DNA of 64,000 nt from Seriola aureovittata (Eukaryota > Chordata > Actinopteri > Carangiformes > Carangidae). Location: positions 13,369,640 through 13,433,639 of the forward strand of contig NC_079384.1 of the NCBI RefSeq assembly GCF_021018895.1, in the 5' to 3' direction. How positions within the stretch are numbered: position 1 is the first letter of the stretch; each line of letters opens with the position of its first letter. Below, in pieces: positions 1 through 15,100 of the stretch. Position numbers and translations under genes: made by a program. The notes below the pieces were generated by a model. It saw nothing but the letters and a program-made list of their open reading frames with translations. It was not told the origin of the DNA and did not search any database.

Positions 1-140
1 GGAAGCACAAGTATTTGGCCAAGACCGGCGAGAACTTCGTCACTCTGGTGGTTCGTCTGCTGGAGAGGTTGCTGGACTACAGGACCATCATGCATGACGA
101 GAACAAGGAAAACCGCATGAGCTGCACTGTCAACGTGCTT
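1..140 (+). CDS. dock1: dock1 exon 1 in window (5' end cut by window edge)
   Basis: Reading frame starts at base 3, after the last two bases of a split or truncated codon. It encodes a segment with [20 protein letters not shown], which matches the conserved DOCK-A region just before DHR-2. Donor GTAAGA at 141; the exon ends in phase 0. Confidence 0.93.
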
Positions 141-3100
141 GTAAGATGGCTACTCTTGAGTTCCTGAATACACACAAGCCCAGTAAACATGGAACCCCCA
201 CCCCTCTCCCACCCCCACCCCCGCATGAAGTGACATGTATAAAACACTCAAACGTCTGTGTCATAGACACCTAGGCATTGTTCAGGAGGCTATTGTCGAT
301 AAAGTTGACCATGATGACATGCGTATTACCCGCAGACAGGAAACAATAATGGCCACCTCCGCATGCCACAATGAATTAAGATGTTATCGCAGAGCAGCTC
401 ACCTGAAACACCTCACCTCTTTGAAGTGACATTTCACCAGGGAGCAACCCAAAATGTCAGTTCTGTTTTCATGTGACTGCTGGCATTGGGAAAAAAAACA
501 AACTATAGGCCCATGCCCTATATTCAGCATTTATCTGAGTCATGTTCTCTCAGTGCCGAGTCATGTTGTGTAAAGAAGTTGTCAGGAGAGCAGTGTGACA
601 GCCTATCACTTTATGTTTACCTGCTGCAAGCCAGTACACTATTGTTTATCACAGTTTTGTCACACAGCTAAAATATAGTTTTAAGATTATTATGTGCAGT
701 CCAGCGATTTCTACTTTGCATTGTAAGCGAACTAAACACTGAACCTTTGTAAACAGTATTGCATTGTGGTCAGTGGAAATATATGAACCCTTTAAAAACA
801 CATTTTAATGGCTTTTCTCTTTCCTTCCTGCAGAACTTTTACAAGGAGATAGACAGAGAGGAAATGTACATCAGGTAAGACCCAGTCATAGCCAACCATG
901 TGTCATTCTTGTGTCAGGCTCTTCGAGGTATTTTACACACATCGCTAAGGTAAATTACATACAATACATAAGAGGACTCGATGACATTGAGTTGAGCTCA
1001 TTTTTTACCTGTCAAAAGACAGAACGCTGTACATTCTGGCTCCGTTCCTCCACGCTGCATATCCCCGGAGGATCCAGAAAAAAAAATAACACCTGACTTT
1101 CCTGGAAAACGTTTCCATTTCCACGATCCAGGAGTTTTCCATCTTTCTGCCGAGCGTTATTTGAGTTTAAAGAGGCTGTCAAGACGCATCAGTCTAGCAG
1201 AGTTAACTTTCTGTCTGTTGTCAAAAATGTGAGAGGCTCTCCCAGAAATGACCCATACATCATCGCTTGTTTCCTGCCCAGGTACCTGTACAAGCTGTGT
1301 GACCTCCACAAAGAGTGCGACAACTACACTGAGGCTGCCTACACTCTGCTGCTGCACGCCAAACTGCTCAAGGTACACAGACACAATACCAACAACAAAT
1401 AAAACGTGGAGGCACGCTCTCCAAAATACTTCAAACAGCATAGATCACTGAACCCAAACCCACTCAAGCGATCGTCAAAACAGACGACATTTAACCTCAG
1501 GCATTAAACAAATTGTTTGAATTTGAATGTGTACAGGACTTAGAGTGATAGGTCGGCGTCCTTTTAATCCCACAGTGGCATGAGATGGCTGCTAAGAGGA
1601 CAGATTTGCTGATCGGCATCTTTTTCACCTTGGGTAGCCGGCGCAAATTATGGCTAGTATCTGATCTTTTCCTGGAAATGGCAACGAGATTGTTCAGAGC
1701 AGAAGGAAAAAGCAGATGCAGCTACCCGAGGTGCTTCGAGATAAAGGTGTACTTTCACTTTACTGTCCTCTTTGTCAGCTGGAAATGAGGAATCCTCCAC
1801 TGTAAATCACATAGTTCAAGGCCCCCCGGGTTTTAATGTGGAAAAGGGGAAGGGTTCTACCACACTTTTAGTGCAATGATATCTTAAATTAGATACATAA
1901 ATATTTATAAGTTATCATGAAGCATTACTCTTGAAATTTCACCTTCTTGTAAATGTAGACCTGCCCTCAGTCTCAGAAGTTTCTGTCCCTAGCCAGAAAT
2001 ATTCCACATCCTCACACAAAAGACTGCAGCGTCTATTCCCAGTCAGGGTGTGGTGTAGGCTGAATTTGGAGTTGTTCGTCTCTTCCTCTTTAACCAAAAT
2101 GGTTGCACCCGATATCTCATCTGTATTTGCATAAATAGCTGCCTGTTTCAGCCTTTGTACAGGTCCCGACAGGGGAGAGCAGACTGTGACTGAATCACAT
2201 TTTCCTCGCCGAGCAGTCACAGCGGCATTTTGCAGGACTTGTTTTTGTCATTATTATTATTTTAAATCTGCTCATCTCGCAGCAGCTGCGGCATTTCCAA
2301 TCACAGCACACCTTTAGAGAAGGACTCATAATTATATAGTGGAAATTGGTTAATTTTGTTCCACTAGAGTATGGATGAATCCTTTCTTCTCCCAATAAGC
2401 TCTGCTAGGTAAACTTTGTCCTCCTTTTGTGGTCACACACAGGCATGTGTAAACAAGCTTGAATGAGGATGGATGATGGATACATCATTCTGCATCCACC
2501 ACCACTTGCAGAGTAAAACCGGCTCCTGTCGTAATAAGCAGTCATCCGGCAGAGTACCTGTCGCAGTATAATAACAGTTGATGAATTTACATCACTCTGT
2601 GTGTTGTCAGAGATGTATCAGCACTTTAGTTTTGTCGATGCAGGGTCACTGGCCATCCATGAATAAACAGAGATCCTTTTACCATCTAAATGCCGCAGTC
2701 CAGCTGTAAAGGAATCAATAGCCTAATCCAAAGCCTCCCGACATCCCTCTTCAATACACAGCAACAATGTGCACAGCAATTATTTCTTTTTTTTCTTCTT
2801 CTTCTTTTTTTTCCCATCTCCAGCGCAGGATATGCAAATTTCCTGGCTTTGCTTTTCAAATACGGCCCTCCAGACAAAACTTGTTCAGATTTTTTCTCAG
2901 AGATCTTAACTTCCTCAGGTTGCTCACAACACTACAGAATCCCAATTAAAGCCGGCTGGTAATGAATCGGTCCTGGCAGGATGCATAGGATTATGCTTCC
3001 TCGACACGCAGGCCAATCAGATTTGTCCATCTCCTTGTAAGCCAGGCTGCTGCAGCCTTTCACAAACCTCATTATTCTCCATGGTAGGGTATAAAGAAAA

Positions 3101-6100
3101 GGTATGATGGAGTGCACAGTCAGCACAAAAGGCTACCCCCGCATTCTTGTTATGTTTTTTTTTTCTTTTTTTTTTTCTTTTTTTTGCATCATTCTTCCTC
3201 GTCTGACACTGTACAAAATCAAGCAGAATATGTAATGAAAGATTACTCTGCTGCATGACTCAGTTGTATCTGATGTTTAGTGTTAATGCAAGTATAAGTG
3301 ATGCTCTCTGCTCCCCTACCTCACCGCATTGGCTTCCAGTAGCCAAACAATTTCGGGTTGTAGGGAATCTCATGTCAAATACTATATAGCTAGCCAGCAG
3401 CAAGTGTTAGCTACAGAAAGCTGTGATTTGCATCGATGCTGTCTCTGAATCATTCAATATGTATTGACGCCTGTTTCATTGCCTAAGTCTCTAGTTCCCA
3501 TCTTGCCCTGTCAGAGTGCAGGACAGCTTTAAAAAGAATTACACATCAGTCTCGCCCATTTGCATTGGCTATAACTCAGTGATTGATTTCTTGTCTCTTG
3601 TTTCCCCTTTTGCTCTGTATTGTATTGCACAGTGTTGACCCCAATGCTAACTTGTCCTCTTGTAGTGGTCGGACGAGCAATGTGCAGCTCACCTGACCCA
3701 GAGAGACGGCTACCAGGCCAGCACTCAAGGACAGCTCAAGGATCAGCTCTACCAGCAGATTATCAATTACTTTGACAAGGGCAAGGTAAGAGACACACAC
3801 ACACTCACACACACACACATACATGTAATAGTGGGCATAATCATGATAAACCCTGGACTCTGAGGATGCTATTTTTAGATACTGTCATCTCTGTTAAATA
3901 CCGCTTCTGGCCTGAGAAGGCAGGTTTCGAAGAAGAGAAGCTGAATATAAATTTTATATTCCTTCTCCATAGAACAGGGATTGTAAATAATCCTCCTCTT
4001 TTAGCTGATGCTCTTATGGGCAAAGGCACATATCAGATGGCACAAGCATTAATGGGGCTCTTTTGTGTTGTCTTAAAACCTTTTTTCTTGTTCCTCTCTC
4101 TCCCACTGTCCTTCTATCTCTTTCTCCCTCTTAACCACTGTAGAGCCATTTTTATATACCAACTCTGGGTTGTGATGTGAAGAGTAGGTTATTCTTATGT
4201 GCCTCAGATATGGTTGCTGTATTATTCTTCTACACTCTTCATGTTTTATTCCAGAGGAGGAAAATGTATTTTTTTTTCCAGCCTCTAAGCTGAGCTTGGA
4301 AAGGGTCTGTAGAACTGTAGCCAGAGCTTCTCAGAGATGATGTCCCAAGGCTTTGCATGTGTCATCAGTGTTGGGGTGCAGCCGCCACTCTTGGTTCACT
4401 AGCCAACTGTCACTCAGCAGGATATGGCGAGGGAAAGACAACAAATTGAAAGAGCATTGGATAAACTTGCAGTAACAAACACAGCGGAGCGATCAGGAAT
4501 CGTTACAGTGGCTGCGAGAATACTTCAACACCCCAGAGAGAGCGGTATCAACTGAGGACACTTTCTAGGAGTGTCTTCGGAGTCATCCAGAACACAGTCC
4601 CAGATGGTGCTGCCATCACTGCTCTCACTGATGGCAGGCTGATCTGAGTAGCAGTCTGGATTCAGTCCACCTCCAGCCTGACCCAGATCAGCTAAGCCCA
4701 ATCTAGTCTGTCAGGGAGCCTCTTAGAAGCCTTTCAACATGTTCGAGTGGCCCGCACATATCTGTGACACCACTCCACTTCGCTGGATGAGTCTCGAGGG
4801 GAAATGCATCACTACCACACTCTCCTCCCAAGAGTGTGGCATCTGCATTTTAGTGTTTTAGATCAAAGGAAAATAAGAATAATAATAATAAAAAATATTG
4901 ATATAATAAGAAGAATTTAGATTTATTTATTTTGAAACTGACTTACACCATTGCCTAGGAGAGATCATTTGCTTTATTCAGCTGGCAGAAAGGGAATGCT
5001 TTATCTCAGCTTGAATCTTGATAATTGATTCATTTGCTAACTGTCTCTGTTTATGTGCCCAATAGATGTGGGAGGAGGCAATCATTTTGGGAAAGGAGCT
5101 GGCTGAACAGTACGAGAATGAAATGTTTGACTTTGAGCAGCTCAGTGCCTCTTTGGTAAGTAATACATGTTTTGTTGAACTGCTCCTTCATGTCATAAAC
5201 AGTCAATAAAATCACTACTCATTGATATCAATGAGTTATAATAAGTTACCTTGTTTTTAAGAGAGAAGAAGAAGACTGCAACATTTTTGTTTTATTCATT
5301 TACACTTTATTTAAGCAGCAAATCCTCAATGAGATTAAAAAAGTGGCCAAGAAAGGAGGCAACAAGATAAACCAGATGATGCAAAACAAGACAAAAATTT
5401 GTAAATAAAGATTCATTCAAAAGAAAAAAAATGTCAGTGTTTCCCATGCCACTAAAACTTACTATTTTACCCCCCAACAGAGGAAGCAGGCCCAGTTCTA
5501 TGAGAACATAGTGAAGGTCATCCGGCCCAAACCGGACTACTTTGCCGTAGGCTATTACGGCATGGGCTTCCCCTCCTTCCTACGCGTGAGTACACACATC
5601 CACGTACATCTCCCACAACTCTCAGCACCCCACACTTTGGCTGAAAGCACCGTGTGGGTGACCCCACTCGTCAAAACAGAAAATCGATAGGTTTACGGGT
5701 GGTTTATTCTCGGCCCTCAGCCGTCTATGCATATGTGTTTCACACATCCCAGCTCCCACGGGTTTTGGTTGCTTTGGCAGGTCGGACCAGTTCAACTTCC
5801 CACCTGGTCCGGTTTTCACTTTACTCACTTACACAGAAAACAAACCGAAAACAAACTGTGAATCATTACTGTGAAACATTGTAGAGTAAATCCAGGATAA
5901 TGTGCTGGACGGGTGCCCTTCAATGTGCGAAAAGTGGGTCTCTGTGAGTTAAAAAAAAAAATCTGTCTCTCCCTCCGAGCCGCCTCCTCCCTCATTCATG
6001 GTCTATTTCCTTAATATGTATCTGAAATCTGTCTGTTTTTAGCTTGCACTGTAGGTAAGTGTCTCTGTCTGCTGCTCAGTTGGTTACTCCTAAAGAAATC

Positions 6101-9100
6101 CCCCAGAATCCATCATTGCAGGACATGGCTATAAAATCTGTGGCACCCAAGAATGACAGCAAGAGCTGACCCAGCCTTGTTCGTCCAATCAAAAGGCAGA
6201 TCACGCCGCAAACACAGGCTTTAATTCCATTACCTGAACTTCAGCTGAACACCCTTTTCTCCACGCCGTGAGCGTGGTCTGCATCACAAGGTGTCCCATC
6301 ACCACCTGCACAACAAAAAAGCAGGCACCCACTACAAAGTGAAAGGAAGTGATATGGTCACATTGTAAATTGCTTTTGGTGGCTGCTGAATCAAGGGTTA
6401 TATTCCCAAAACATTCAGGTCTACGCTTGTTTGTTGAGTTGGAGCTTTACTTCAAACGGTGAACAATCATCTCAAAGTGTATTTAAAACCCCTACCAAGT
6501 ATACTTGGCTGCCAAACCTGAAACGATCTGTGTTTCCCCTCCAAATGTCCTGTTCTGGCCTCGCGCCAATCTGATCTCAGCTTATCACAAATTAAGTACG
6601 TGTCCAACATGCGTTTGATATCTCCTCACCGGCCTAATTCAGAGTCTGAGCTGCTACTGTGTGCATATCAGACCTCTTTTGCTCTGTCTGTGAAGGCTGT
6701 CCCATTCTGTCCACATATCAGATTATATTTAAACATTTCACTGATGTAGGAATTTCTGTGTGATGCCGTGCCGCAGAGAGTTTAAAGTTAGCTCTGAGCA
6801 TTCTGACGAAGGACGATTTGTTTGCTTTTCATTTATTCCCTGTTACAGCTGTTTTTAGGCAGTCGTCTGGCACGCTGCTGAAGGTGCCGTTTTCCTCTCT
6901 CGGAGAAATTCAAGCCATTTTTATCACACCAGCAACACACTAAATGCCCCACAAAGGTCCGCACGGAATGAGATAATGTGAATGTCCAGTTTCAAGTACA
7001 GTGATCCCCTGATCATATCCTTTTCATTCTATTATGAGGAACAGCCATTTCACAAGGGTCTTTTGCTACTTTCCGATCTCAACGTGCCCCTCCTAACCTC
7101 TTTCATCTGGCAGGGCAGAAACTCCATTACAGACAGGGCGTGCTGCACCGGCCTAATCTAACTGGCTATTTAAACAGCCTAGAGGACAGCTGTGAGTTCT
7201 CTTTTTTTCTCTCTTTTTAATCTTTCTGCGGCAGCTTGACCTTACCTGAAATAGCCAGAGCAGGTGTATGCAAGTTTGTCTTTTTCCAGGAGGATCTGCA
7301 CTTGATTTACCCCTTGATTGATTTTGCCTTTTTGGTTTTTCTTATGCCACATTAGATACAAGGTAGTTTAGTCATTTCCCGGCTGTATTTATAATCTCAT
7401 TAAGTTTTGATGAATGAATACATCAAAAGAGATACAGAGCGAGTCAGTTGTCGTGCATCGCGGCTCTCACAGTGTCCTGTTAAAAGTGGAGATGTTCCAA
7501 TACCACTGCGTTAAAAATGTTTTACCTACTACTACTAGCCCTGTATGGATGTGATATGATTGCCATCATTGTTATATGCTAATGATAGCTCAGAAGTGGC
7601 TGAGGTTAAACCCTTTGTAAAACATGAACAAATACATGAATCTCATTGAGTCTTTCCTTTATTATCTAATTTGAAAAAAACTAATAAATGTAGGAATAAA
7701 TAACACTTCCTATGCTATTTGTCCGAACACTAGCACCACCCCTCCAAATTAAAGCCTTAGTACACATTGCCTTCTTACTGGTGCGACTTTCCCGTGTAAC
7801 ATATTGCCAAATTTCTGATGTTTTGTTAACAGCTAATATTACACTATTTACCAGAGATCAATCCTTCTTCGCTGCTCTAAAACAGTAGTGGCCGGTGGCT
7901 GCACAGCACAATTTCCTGTGTAGGCTAGAGCTGCAAAAAATTATTTATTTCCTGGAAAACTTCTGATTTATCTGGGTGTGAAACTATAAAGTTTATTAAT
8001 AAACTACGTAGTACGGGATAAGTGCATAGACTCACCAATATCTGATACCGTATTTGTGTAGGAGTAGGTAGATCAAGGCATTTCCGATACTATCCAATGT
8101 AGTGTTGGTATTGGATCAAAAACGGCTCTGGATTTGTACACCCTCTTGATATGTTTCATAACTATGTAGAAATATTTCTGTGAGCACATAGGAAATGTTC
8201 ATGTATGAGTCACTAATTAAGATAAATATAGTGTGGTGGGTATTTGCTTACAACCCCATTGTGCTGTTTGTGTTGCAGCATGGCAGTGTCCTCAGGGGAA
8301 AGTATGTTATGTGAGAAAATCAATACTCTTGATAAAGGTATTTTGTTTCCACCCCCTTGAGAATTGATTTTATGTGAGAGTGCTTAATTCCGCTGCTTAT
8401 GATTTATTAGTTGTTAATGTGGTTAGACACTAGGGTACTTGCTAATTGTAAAATGCTCTACATCATGTCATTTGTTTAGCTCCGCAGTCGCAACTAACTC
8501 CAGTTCTTTCTTGTGTAGTTGAGTGTGTTTTTGCTTCGCTTCCATCGGTGGTGACTTTTTAGAGACTGTTAAGTTCTTCTGTTACGAACAAAACCATCAT
8601 TATGAAGACATGCGCAGAATATTTATCTGAAGTCATGATTTCAACCTTCAAAGTCACAATATCTTGTCAACAAGCTTTGAAGCATGACTGAATGCTTCTG
8701 TATTTGTCGACTCTATAAAGAATCCTGAGTTGCTTTCAGCTTTCTGACAAATGAAAGGTATTTTCAGTATTTCAAAGACGGGCCGCTACAATTGTTCGCC
8801 TCACTTTGCATCCAGTTGGCATGTTTCTCCTCCTCTCCCTCTCTCTTCCTTTCAGTCCTAAACTTTATTTAATCGCCGTATTGAGTTTCCTGTGAGCGCT
8901 CAGCTTAAAGAGCAGCTGAGGCTCGTGTGAAAGTTGGTCTGAAATATGTATCTTAACGCGCAACATTTGGAGACGCTCGGATATGAGCTGCCATGTTCTA
9001 TCATTCCAAACGGTCCTCAGACGGACCCCTGAGCACACTGAGCACACTGAAGGAACGTTCCCGGCTCATGCATTTTTAGGACCACTCTGTGCACTGTTCT

Positions 9101-12100
9101 CATCTAATTTATTTTTGTTTTGGAATAAAACAAGATGACCTTTCCATCAGACTGTGTGTCAGTTAAGCGTTATCTGATTCTGCAGTAGATTGAAAGGGAG
9201 AATCCATAGATTTTACAGACTTTTTCTTGTTAACAGTCTCTGCCAAGAGGCTGAAACACGGATATTGCATTAGTTTTACCGTAGATGTTCACCCCATACA
9301 TTACATTAGCCATATTAAAATACCCATACATCCTCTAGTATTGCTGCCAGCATGTCCAAGGAGCTTAAATCTTGACCATGTGTGTTACATTTGAACTCAA
9401 CAATGTCGCACCTCGATGAACCTTCGTCTCTTGACTGTATTAAATTGCCTTTTTACCCACTAGCTGAAAAAGAACAGACCATTTTTGCATGAATTATTAT
9501 CTAAATTACTTTTTTTTTGTTTGTTTGTTTTGTCTTTTTGCTAATGTATGTTTGAGGCTAACAAAAGTATACATGACCAGAACGTTCAACAACATAATGT
9601 AAATCTGCAGCCTTCTTATGAATAAGCACAGAGTAGTGCAGTGATGGGAAAAAAGATTAGATCTCTCACAGTTGCTCACCAGCTGAAAATTGCAGCGACG
9701 TATTGTCAGGCAGATTGAGGGGAATCTCCTGCAGTTGAAAGGGATGGCTCTGGAAACCAACGTGCTTTTAGTCAACTTATCTGTCAAAGCAAATTTAAAA
9801 AAAAAAAAAAAAAGAAAAATGGCCCTGGGCATATTCCATGGCTGCAGTTCCTTTAATTAATTGGGGAATTGAGATCTGTGGTGTGCATGAGTACAGAGCT
9901 TGCTGTGTGAGAGCTATTGTGCAGTGATGGTCTGTGAAAGAAAGAAGGAAATGTAAAAAAAAAAAAAAGGCTAGGCTATTCTCCCTAGATAAGATCCTGA
10001 CTTTCAAGCTGTGTAATATCCCTGTTAAGCTAATGAATGAAGCTAATAATTCATTGTAAGCCCTCTATGAGACGTACAACATGATCGTCTCCAGAAGGAG
10101 ATCAAGCCGCTGAGATGTGAAGAGGGAGTGAATAGGGCCGCCGTCCTCATCCTCAACTGCCATGATCTCACCACGCTGATTTGAAATTGGCAAGACATCT
10201 GAACCATTGCAGCAGTTTCATTAGTAGCTGTAAGCAGCCGTTTGTGAAAGAGCCTCCAGCAAAAGTGGTAGTAGCCATTTGCAGTTTGTCAGTTCGCTAA
10301 GGCAGAAGCCCTCTCCCCGGGCGAGCTCACTATGAACTCAGCTGGGACTGACTAATCACTGAATCTGTGCCAAGAACTCTCTGTCAACCTCATATCCAAG
10401 TATTTAATATGAATATTATGATAATGTATTTTAACCCAGCCACAGTAGCAGGCCAGGTCGCTCTCATCCATGTAACTTTCTTTTAATATTACAATTTTGT
10501 CATTGTCCCGTGTCTGTCCTTACTACCACCATTGAATGAATTCTGGCTACTGGATCTAATCTTCTGGTGAAATGGGCTATGAAATGACACTGTATGCTGT
10601 CACTACCGCCATATTCATAAAAGAGGGATGTCCCTTATGTCCACATAATGCGTGTTAATTAGCACCAGCTTGCGTGATTGTGTTCCTGCCTCTATGTACA
10701 TACCCGGGGACTCACTGTGTTTCTTTATTGTCCTTCAGAACAAAATGTTCATCTACCGTGGGAAGGAGTACGAGCGCAGGGAGGATTTCGAGGCACGTCT
10801 CCTCACACAGTTTCCGAACGCGGAGAAGATGAAGACGACCACGCCACCCAGCGAGGACACCAAGTGTTCCTCTGGACAGTGTATCCTCAACACAAATTAC
10901 TAATTCAGTTTTTGTTTTGCTTTTTCATTTTTGCTCAGACTCAGGTCACTGCCAGTGCATAAGATGAACATAAATATGTTTTTAATACTCCACGTAGATT
11001 TGTACTTATGGGGAAACTATAGGGCTGGGACACATAGTTTAAATCAGTGTGGAGCAGGAGGTCGGTGGTTCGATTCCCTGCTCCTCCAGTCTGCATTTTG
11101 ATGTGTCCTTGGACTGATCTCCAAATTGCCTCTGATGTATCATCAGAGTGTGAATGTGCATGTATGGTAGAAAAGCACTATATGTGTAAGGGAAAAGCTG
11201 TATGAACGTGTGTGTGAATAGATGAATGTAGCTTCCATTGTAAAGGGCTTTGAGTGGTTGATAGGACTAGAAAAGTGCTATACAAGTGTCCATTTACTAT
11301 ATTACTTTAATATTAGTATATTTTTTAATGCATATATTTTTTCACATTGCAGTCACTGTATGCAACATTGCATATAAACTCATGAACTGTATGTCAAATG
11401 CAATGAACCGCCTTTCAAATTTTACATAGTACATCAGACAATGGCTTTACTGAAATGATAGCAATAAGATCATATTTTACAGTTTGATGTCATTGAACAT
11501 TGATCAACAGTAACGCTGAATTATAATCAGGTGTGAAGTAATTGTGTTTCATTAGAGTGCAACAGTTTCATTTATGTCCTTGATGTTTCTACTGAAGACA
11601 TCCAGTGTTTCACGGTGAAGCCCATTCTCGACTTGCCTGCCAAGTTCCAAAACAAACCTGTCTCTGAACAAATAGTGAGGTAAGCAGGATATCCCCCGTG
11701 CCACACACACACACACACACATACACATTCATTGCTTTAAAATTACAGAGTCTGTTACTCAAAGTCACACAGCATGAATTTCAATCCTACAAAGCCCAAT
11801 TTACTTTCCCAAGTCAAACTCACAAACAATTTAGAGAGCTTGTGATGACATGCAAAAGCGCATTTGTATTTATTTATTTGTTTTTTTTTTTGGAGTGTGG
11901 TGTGTGGAGGACCACTGTGGTGAAGGTGATTAAATCTTGATGTAAATGTGTGTCTGTGTAGAACAAACAGCGTCTGACCTTCTTGTCGTTCTTGTGCACT
12001 ATTAACTTGCAACAGCCATCTGCTATTAGTCACTGTGCCAAGTACAACATCGTTTCTCTGACATCATTAATACCTTTGTGTCGTGCACCGGGGCCACAGC

Positions 12101-15100
12101 AAACAGTGGGGCCCCCCCCTACGCTCCCGCTTGTTTGCCCAATCTGTACGCCGGCCATGCACCGCATCACTCAGCTGTGCAAATTCACTTTGATATGCCA
12201 CCCAACGCATCAATGGACATAATTAAAAGAAGACATTTACTTGGAAAAACCTTTAGGCAAATATACCTGGGCACCGATGTTATCACAAGCCTGCAGCATT
12301 GGTCACGTCCCCCTGCATTGATCCCTTCAGCAGCCTGTTGGCTTGTTTGCTAACTGTGTCTGATTGGAATATGTAACTCCGTTAATATCCCAGATTAGAC
12401 AGCCATGTTTAGAGAGTAATAGAGGACTGTTCCACATCGGCTGTCCGTCCGTCTTTCTCTGCCAACTCTCTTTCTCCAGCTCTCACCGCGCCTTTCCCGG
12501 TTGTCTCTCTCTGTCCCTATCTCTCTATTTTCTCTCATTTATTCTCTCATTCACTGCAAAAAAATCAGCGGTGCATAGCAATGAGACTGAGCTGTTTGAG
12601 CCAAAGGGGTCACAGCAGCAGGCAGAGCACACCCCCTTCTGACCTTGCTTTGTCCAGACCGTGCCACTGCATCATCCCTAGCCTGCCAGCTAATGACATG
12701 TAAAAGGTTTAATTGGGGGAGTACAGCTGATTTAAAGCTGCTTTATTAAACTGTTCATCAGATCAGAGGCGCAGAGACTCAGCTTTTTTTTTTTTTTTTT
12801 TTGGTTAATGCCACGCTCTCTCAGCTGATTTGGGAATGGGTCTCATCATGTTCATTAAATAATGCGTTGCCCTTTGTGACCGATCTCAGAAGGGAACATC
12901 TGGTTGTCAGTATAATGTAGTAAGTGGCTCAAGTGCCAGTAAGACTAAATTATCTGTGTAGTTTGAATGTCAGGAAAGCTTTGTGTGGTCTGTTCATTCA
13001 CAAAACGGTAGTAGAAAGAGTTGAGAAGTTGTTGCAGCCCATCTGCACACACTTATTGCTGCTACTAAAAAACATAAAAGTGCAGTGGTTTTGGAATGGC
13101 ACAGATTCATTTCATATTTTATTCATAATGGTGTGCTAATGAAGTCGGACCGTGCTCTTTGAACCACATAGTTTGGTTTTAGGAACTGGAAAGGCAATAT
13201 GCTGGATAGGGATAATAGATCTGTACTCGTCTCCCCAGGAAAGTGTGAATGTGTATTCCTAGTGGTAAAAGAGGCTGTTAGAAAGATAGAAAAGGAGCAA
13301 GTAATCTGCTCCCACAGCCACTGTGTTCCACCATCTTTTTCCTAGTGTGAAAAGTCTATTAACCTTATTTGGCAAAGTTCATCCCTGCTGGTCATGTGCC
13401 TCTGTCACGTACGCTGCAGCTTCTCTACATGTCCGACATGTCGGGCGAACTTCTGCAGCTGTCACTGATGTGTGGGAGCTGAAAATTCATTTATTTTCCC
13501 CGTAGATGAGACCATGTCTAAGACGTCTTGTCAGCACCAACATGCTAAATGCCACAGTTCCTGGCAGAGCCAGCCTGGAAGGGGGGTGGGACTGTCCTGT
13601 GTTTGACCTGGAGCAAAGCAATCAACCTTTTGAATCAAGCTGTAGATTTCCCATAACAGTTTTAATTTACTCAGATGCTGATTTTCTCCCTCCACAGCTT
13701 CTACACAGTAAATGAAGTCCATAAATTCCAGTATTCCAGGCCAGTGAGGAAGGGAGAGAAGGACCCCGACAATGAGTTTGCGGTAATTACTGTTTTGGTT
13801 TTTTTTTTACTTCTTCGCTGCCATGAGTTAGCTTCTTTATTTTATCTGTATATGTTTTAATGTATAACTGGCTAACATTAGACATCCTTAACATAATTTT
13901 CTTACCTTTCTAAATGAAAAATTGATTAAGCCAGTTTGAATTTATAGGCTCCTTGTTGAACCATAATATAGAACATTTTAGTATCTACAGTGCATGTATG
14001 TACAGTATGCACTTTCAGAGAGCAACAGTAAGTACCCACATCAGATCCCACATTTTTGTAATGAAAATTGGTATCTAGAGTAGGTCAACATATATTACAT
14101 AATGTGTTTTTTTTTTCTCTCTCACTAAATTTTTTTTGTTGTCACTCACACTCCACTAACAGGGCAAACACTTCCGAATGAAAAGCCCCAAAAAAGTGTC
14201 CTGAAAAGGGCTTTTTCATTTTTATCTGTCTTGATCTCGTCTCTGTTTGTTTGTCTCGGTATCTCTACGCCCTTCGTGTAGTTTATTACAGGACGCAGCT
14301 GGATTATTGTTTGAGGTCTATGCTTCACATATTCTTTTAGTTGTCTCCAGCAGAGTGAATCAATAGTGTATCAGAGCTCTCATTTACATAGGCAGAGGAT
14401 CACATCAAGGAAGAGGGATACAGAGGATTTTATTTTATTTTTATTTTTGAACACAGGAAAAGTGTTTTCCGACAAGGAGATCCAGACTATATAAAAATGG
14501 CTGGCAGTGGTCCAAATCCAGTTGCCTAGTGCAACTGTCAAGCTCTGATTTTTAGTACATCTAATGAATTATGTTTTTGTGCACACTCAGTATCCAGGTT
14601 GCAAATGAAATCCTTTCACATTTCCCTCTGTATGTTTGCTGTGGCATCACAGAGCAGGATTATGTATTTAACTCTTGACTTGATGTTGTCAGTCGTGACA
14701 GAGAGGTGATGTATATCTATAGTCAATCCTATTAAACATGTTAACACACACATATCTTTGTGATTTGCCATGTCTCCAAGGTGAGCAGTAAAGCTGGTTC
14801 TATTAACTTTAATTGTTCATAGTGGGAGATTGTTTTTTCTTTTCTTCTGACACACTGATAAAAAAAAGGTTTAAATACTGAAAGCGTCTTGCCAGGGAAA
14901 TCGTCATCTCCTGTGGTGTATTTTTTTTTTTTCTCTTGAAGATTTATTCCTTATTTCAGCTCCACGATTATTAGAGTATTAGAGGAGATTCCATCTTGTT
15001 TGGGTTGTCTGTGAGCGGGCCTTAATGAGCTGCCGTCCAGACAGGGAAATAGTGGACACCTCCTTCCCACCAGCCCACCTTCAATCCTTCATTAAGCCTT

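Noticed and set aside
11023..11110. Functional tRNA gene
   Set aside because: It has a B-box but no complete cloverleaf, and it continues into a SINE body.
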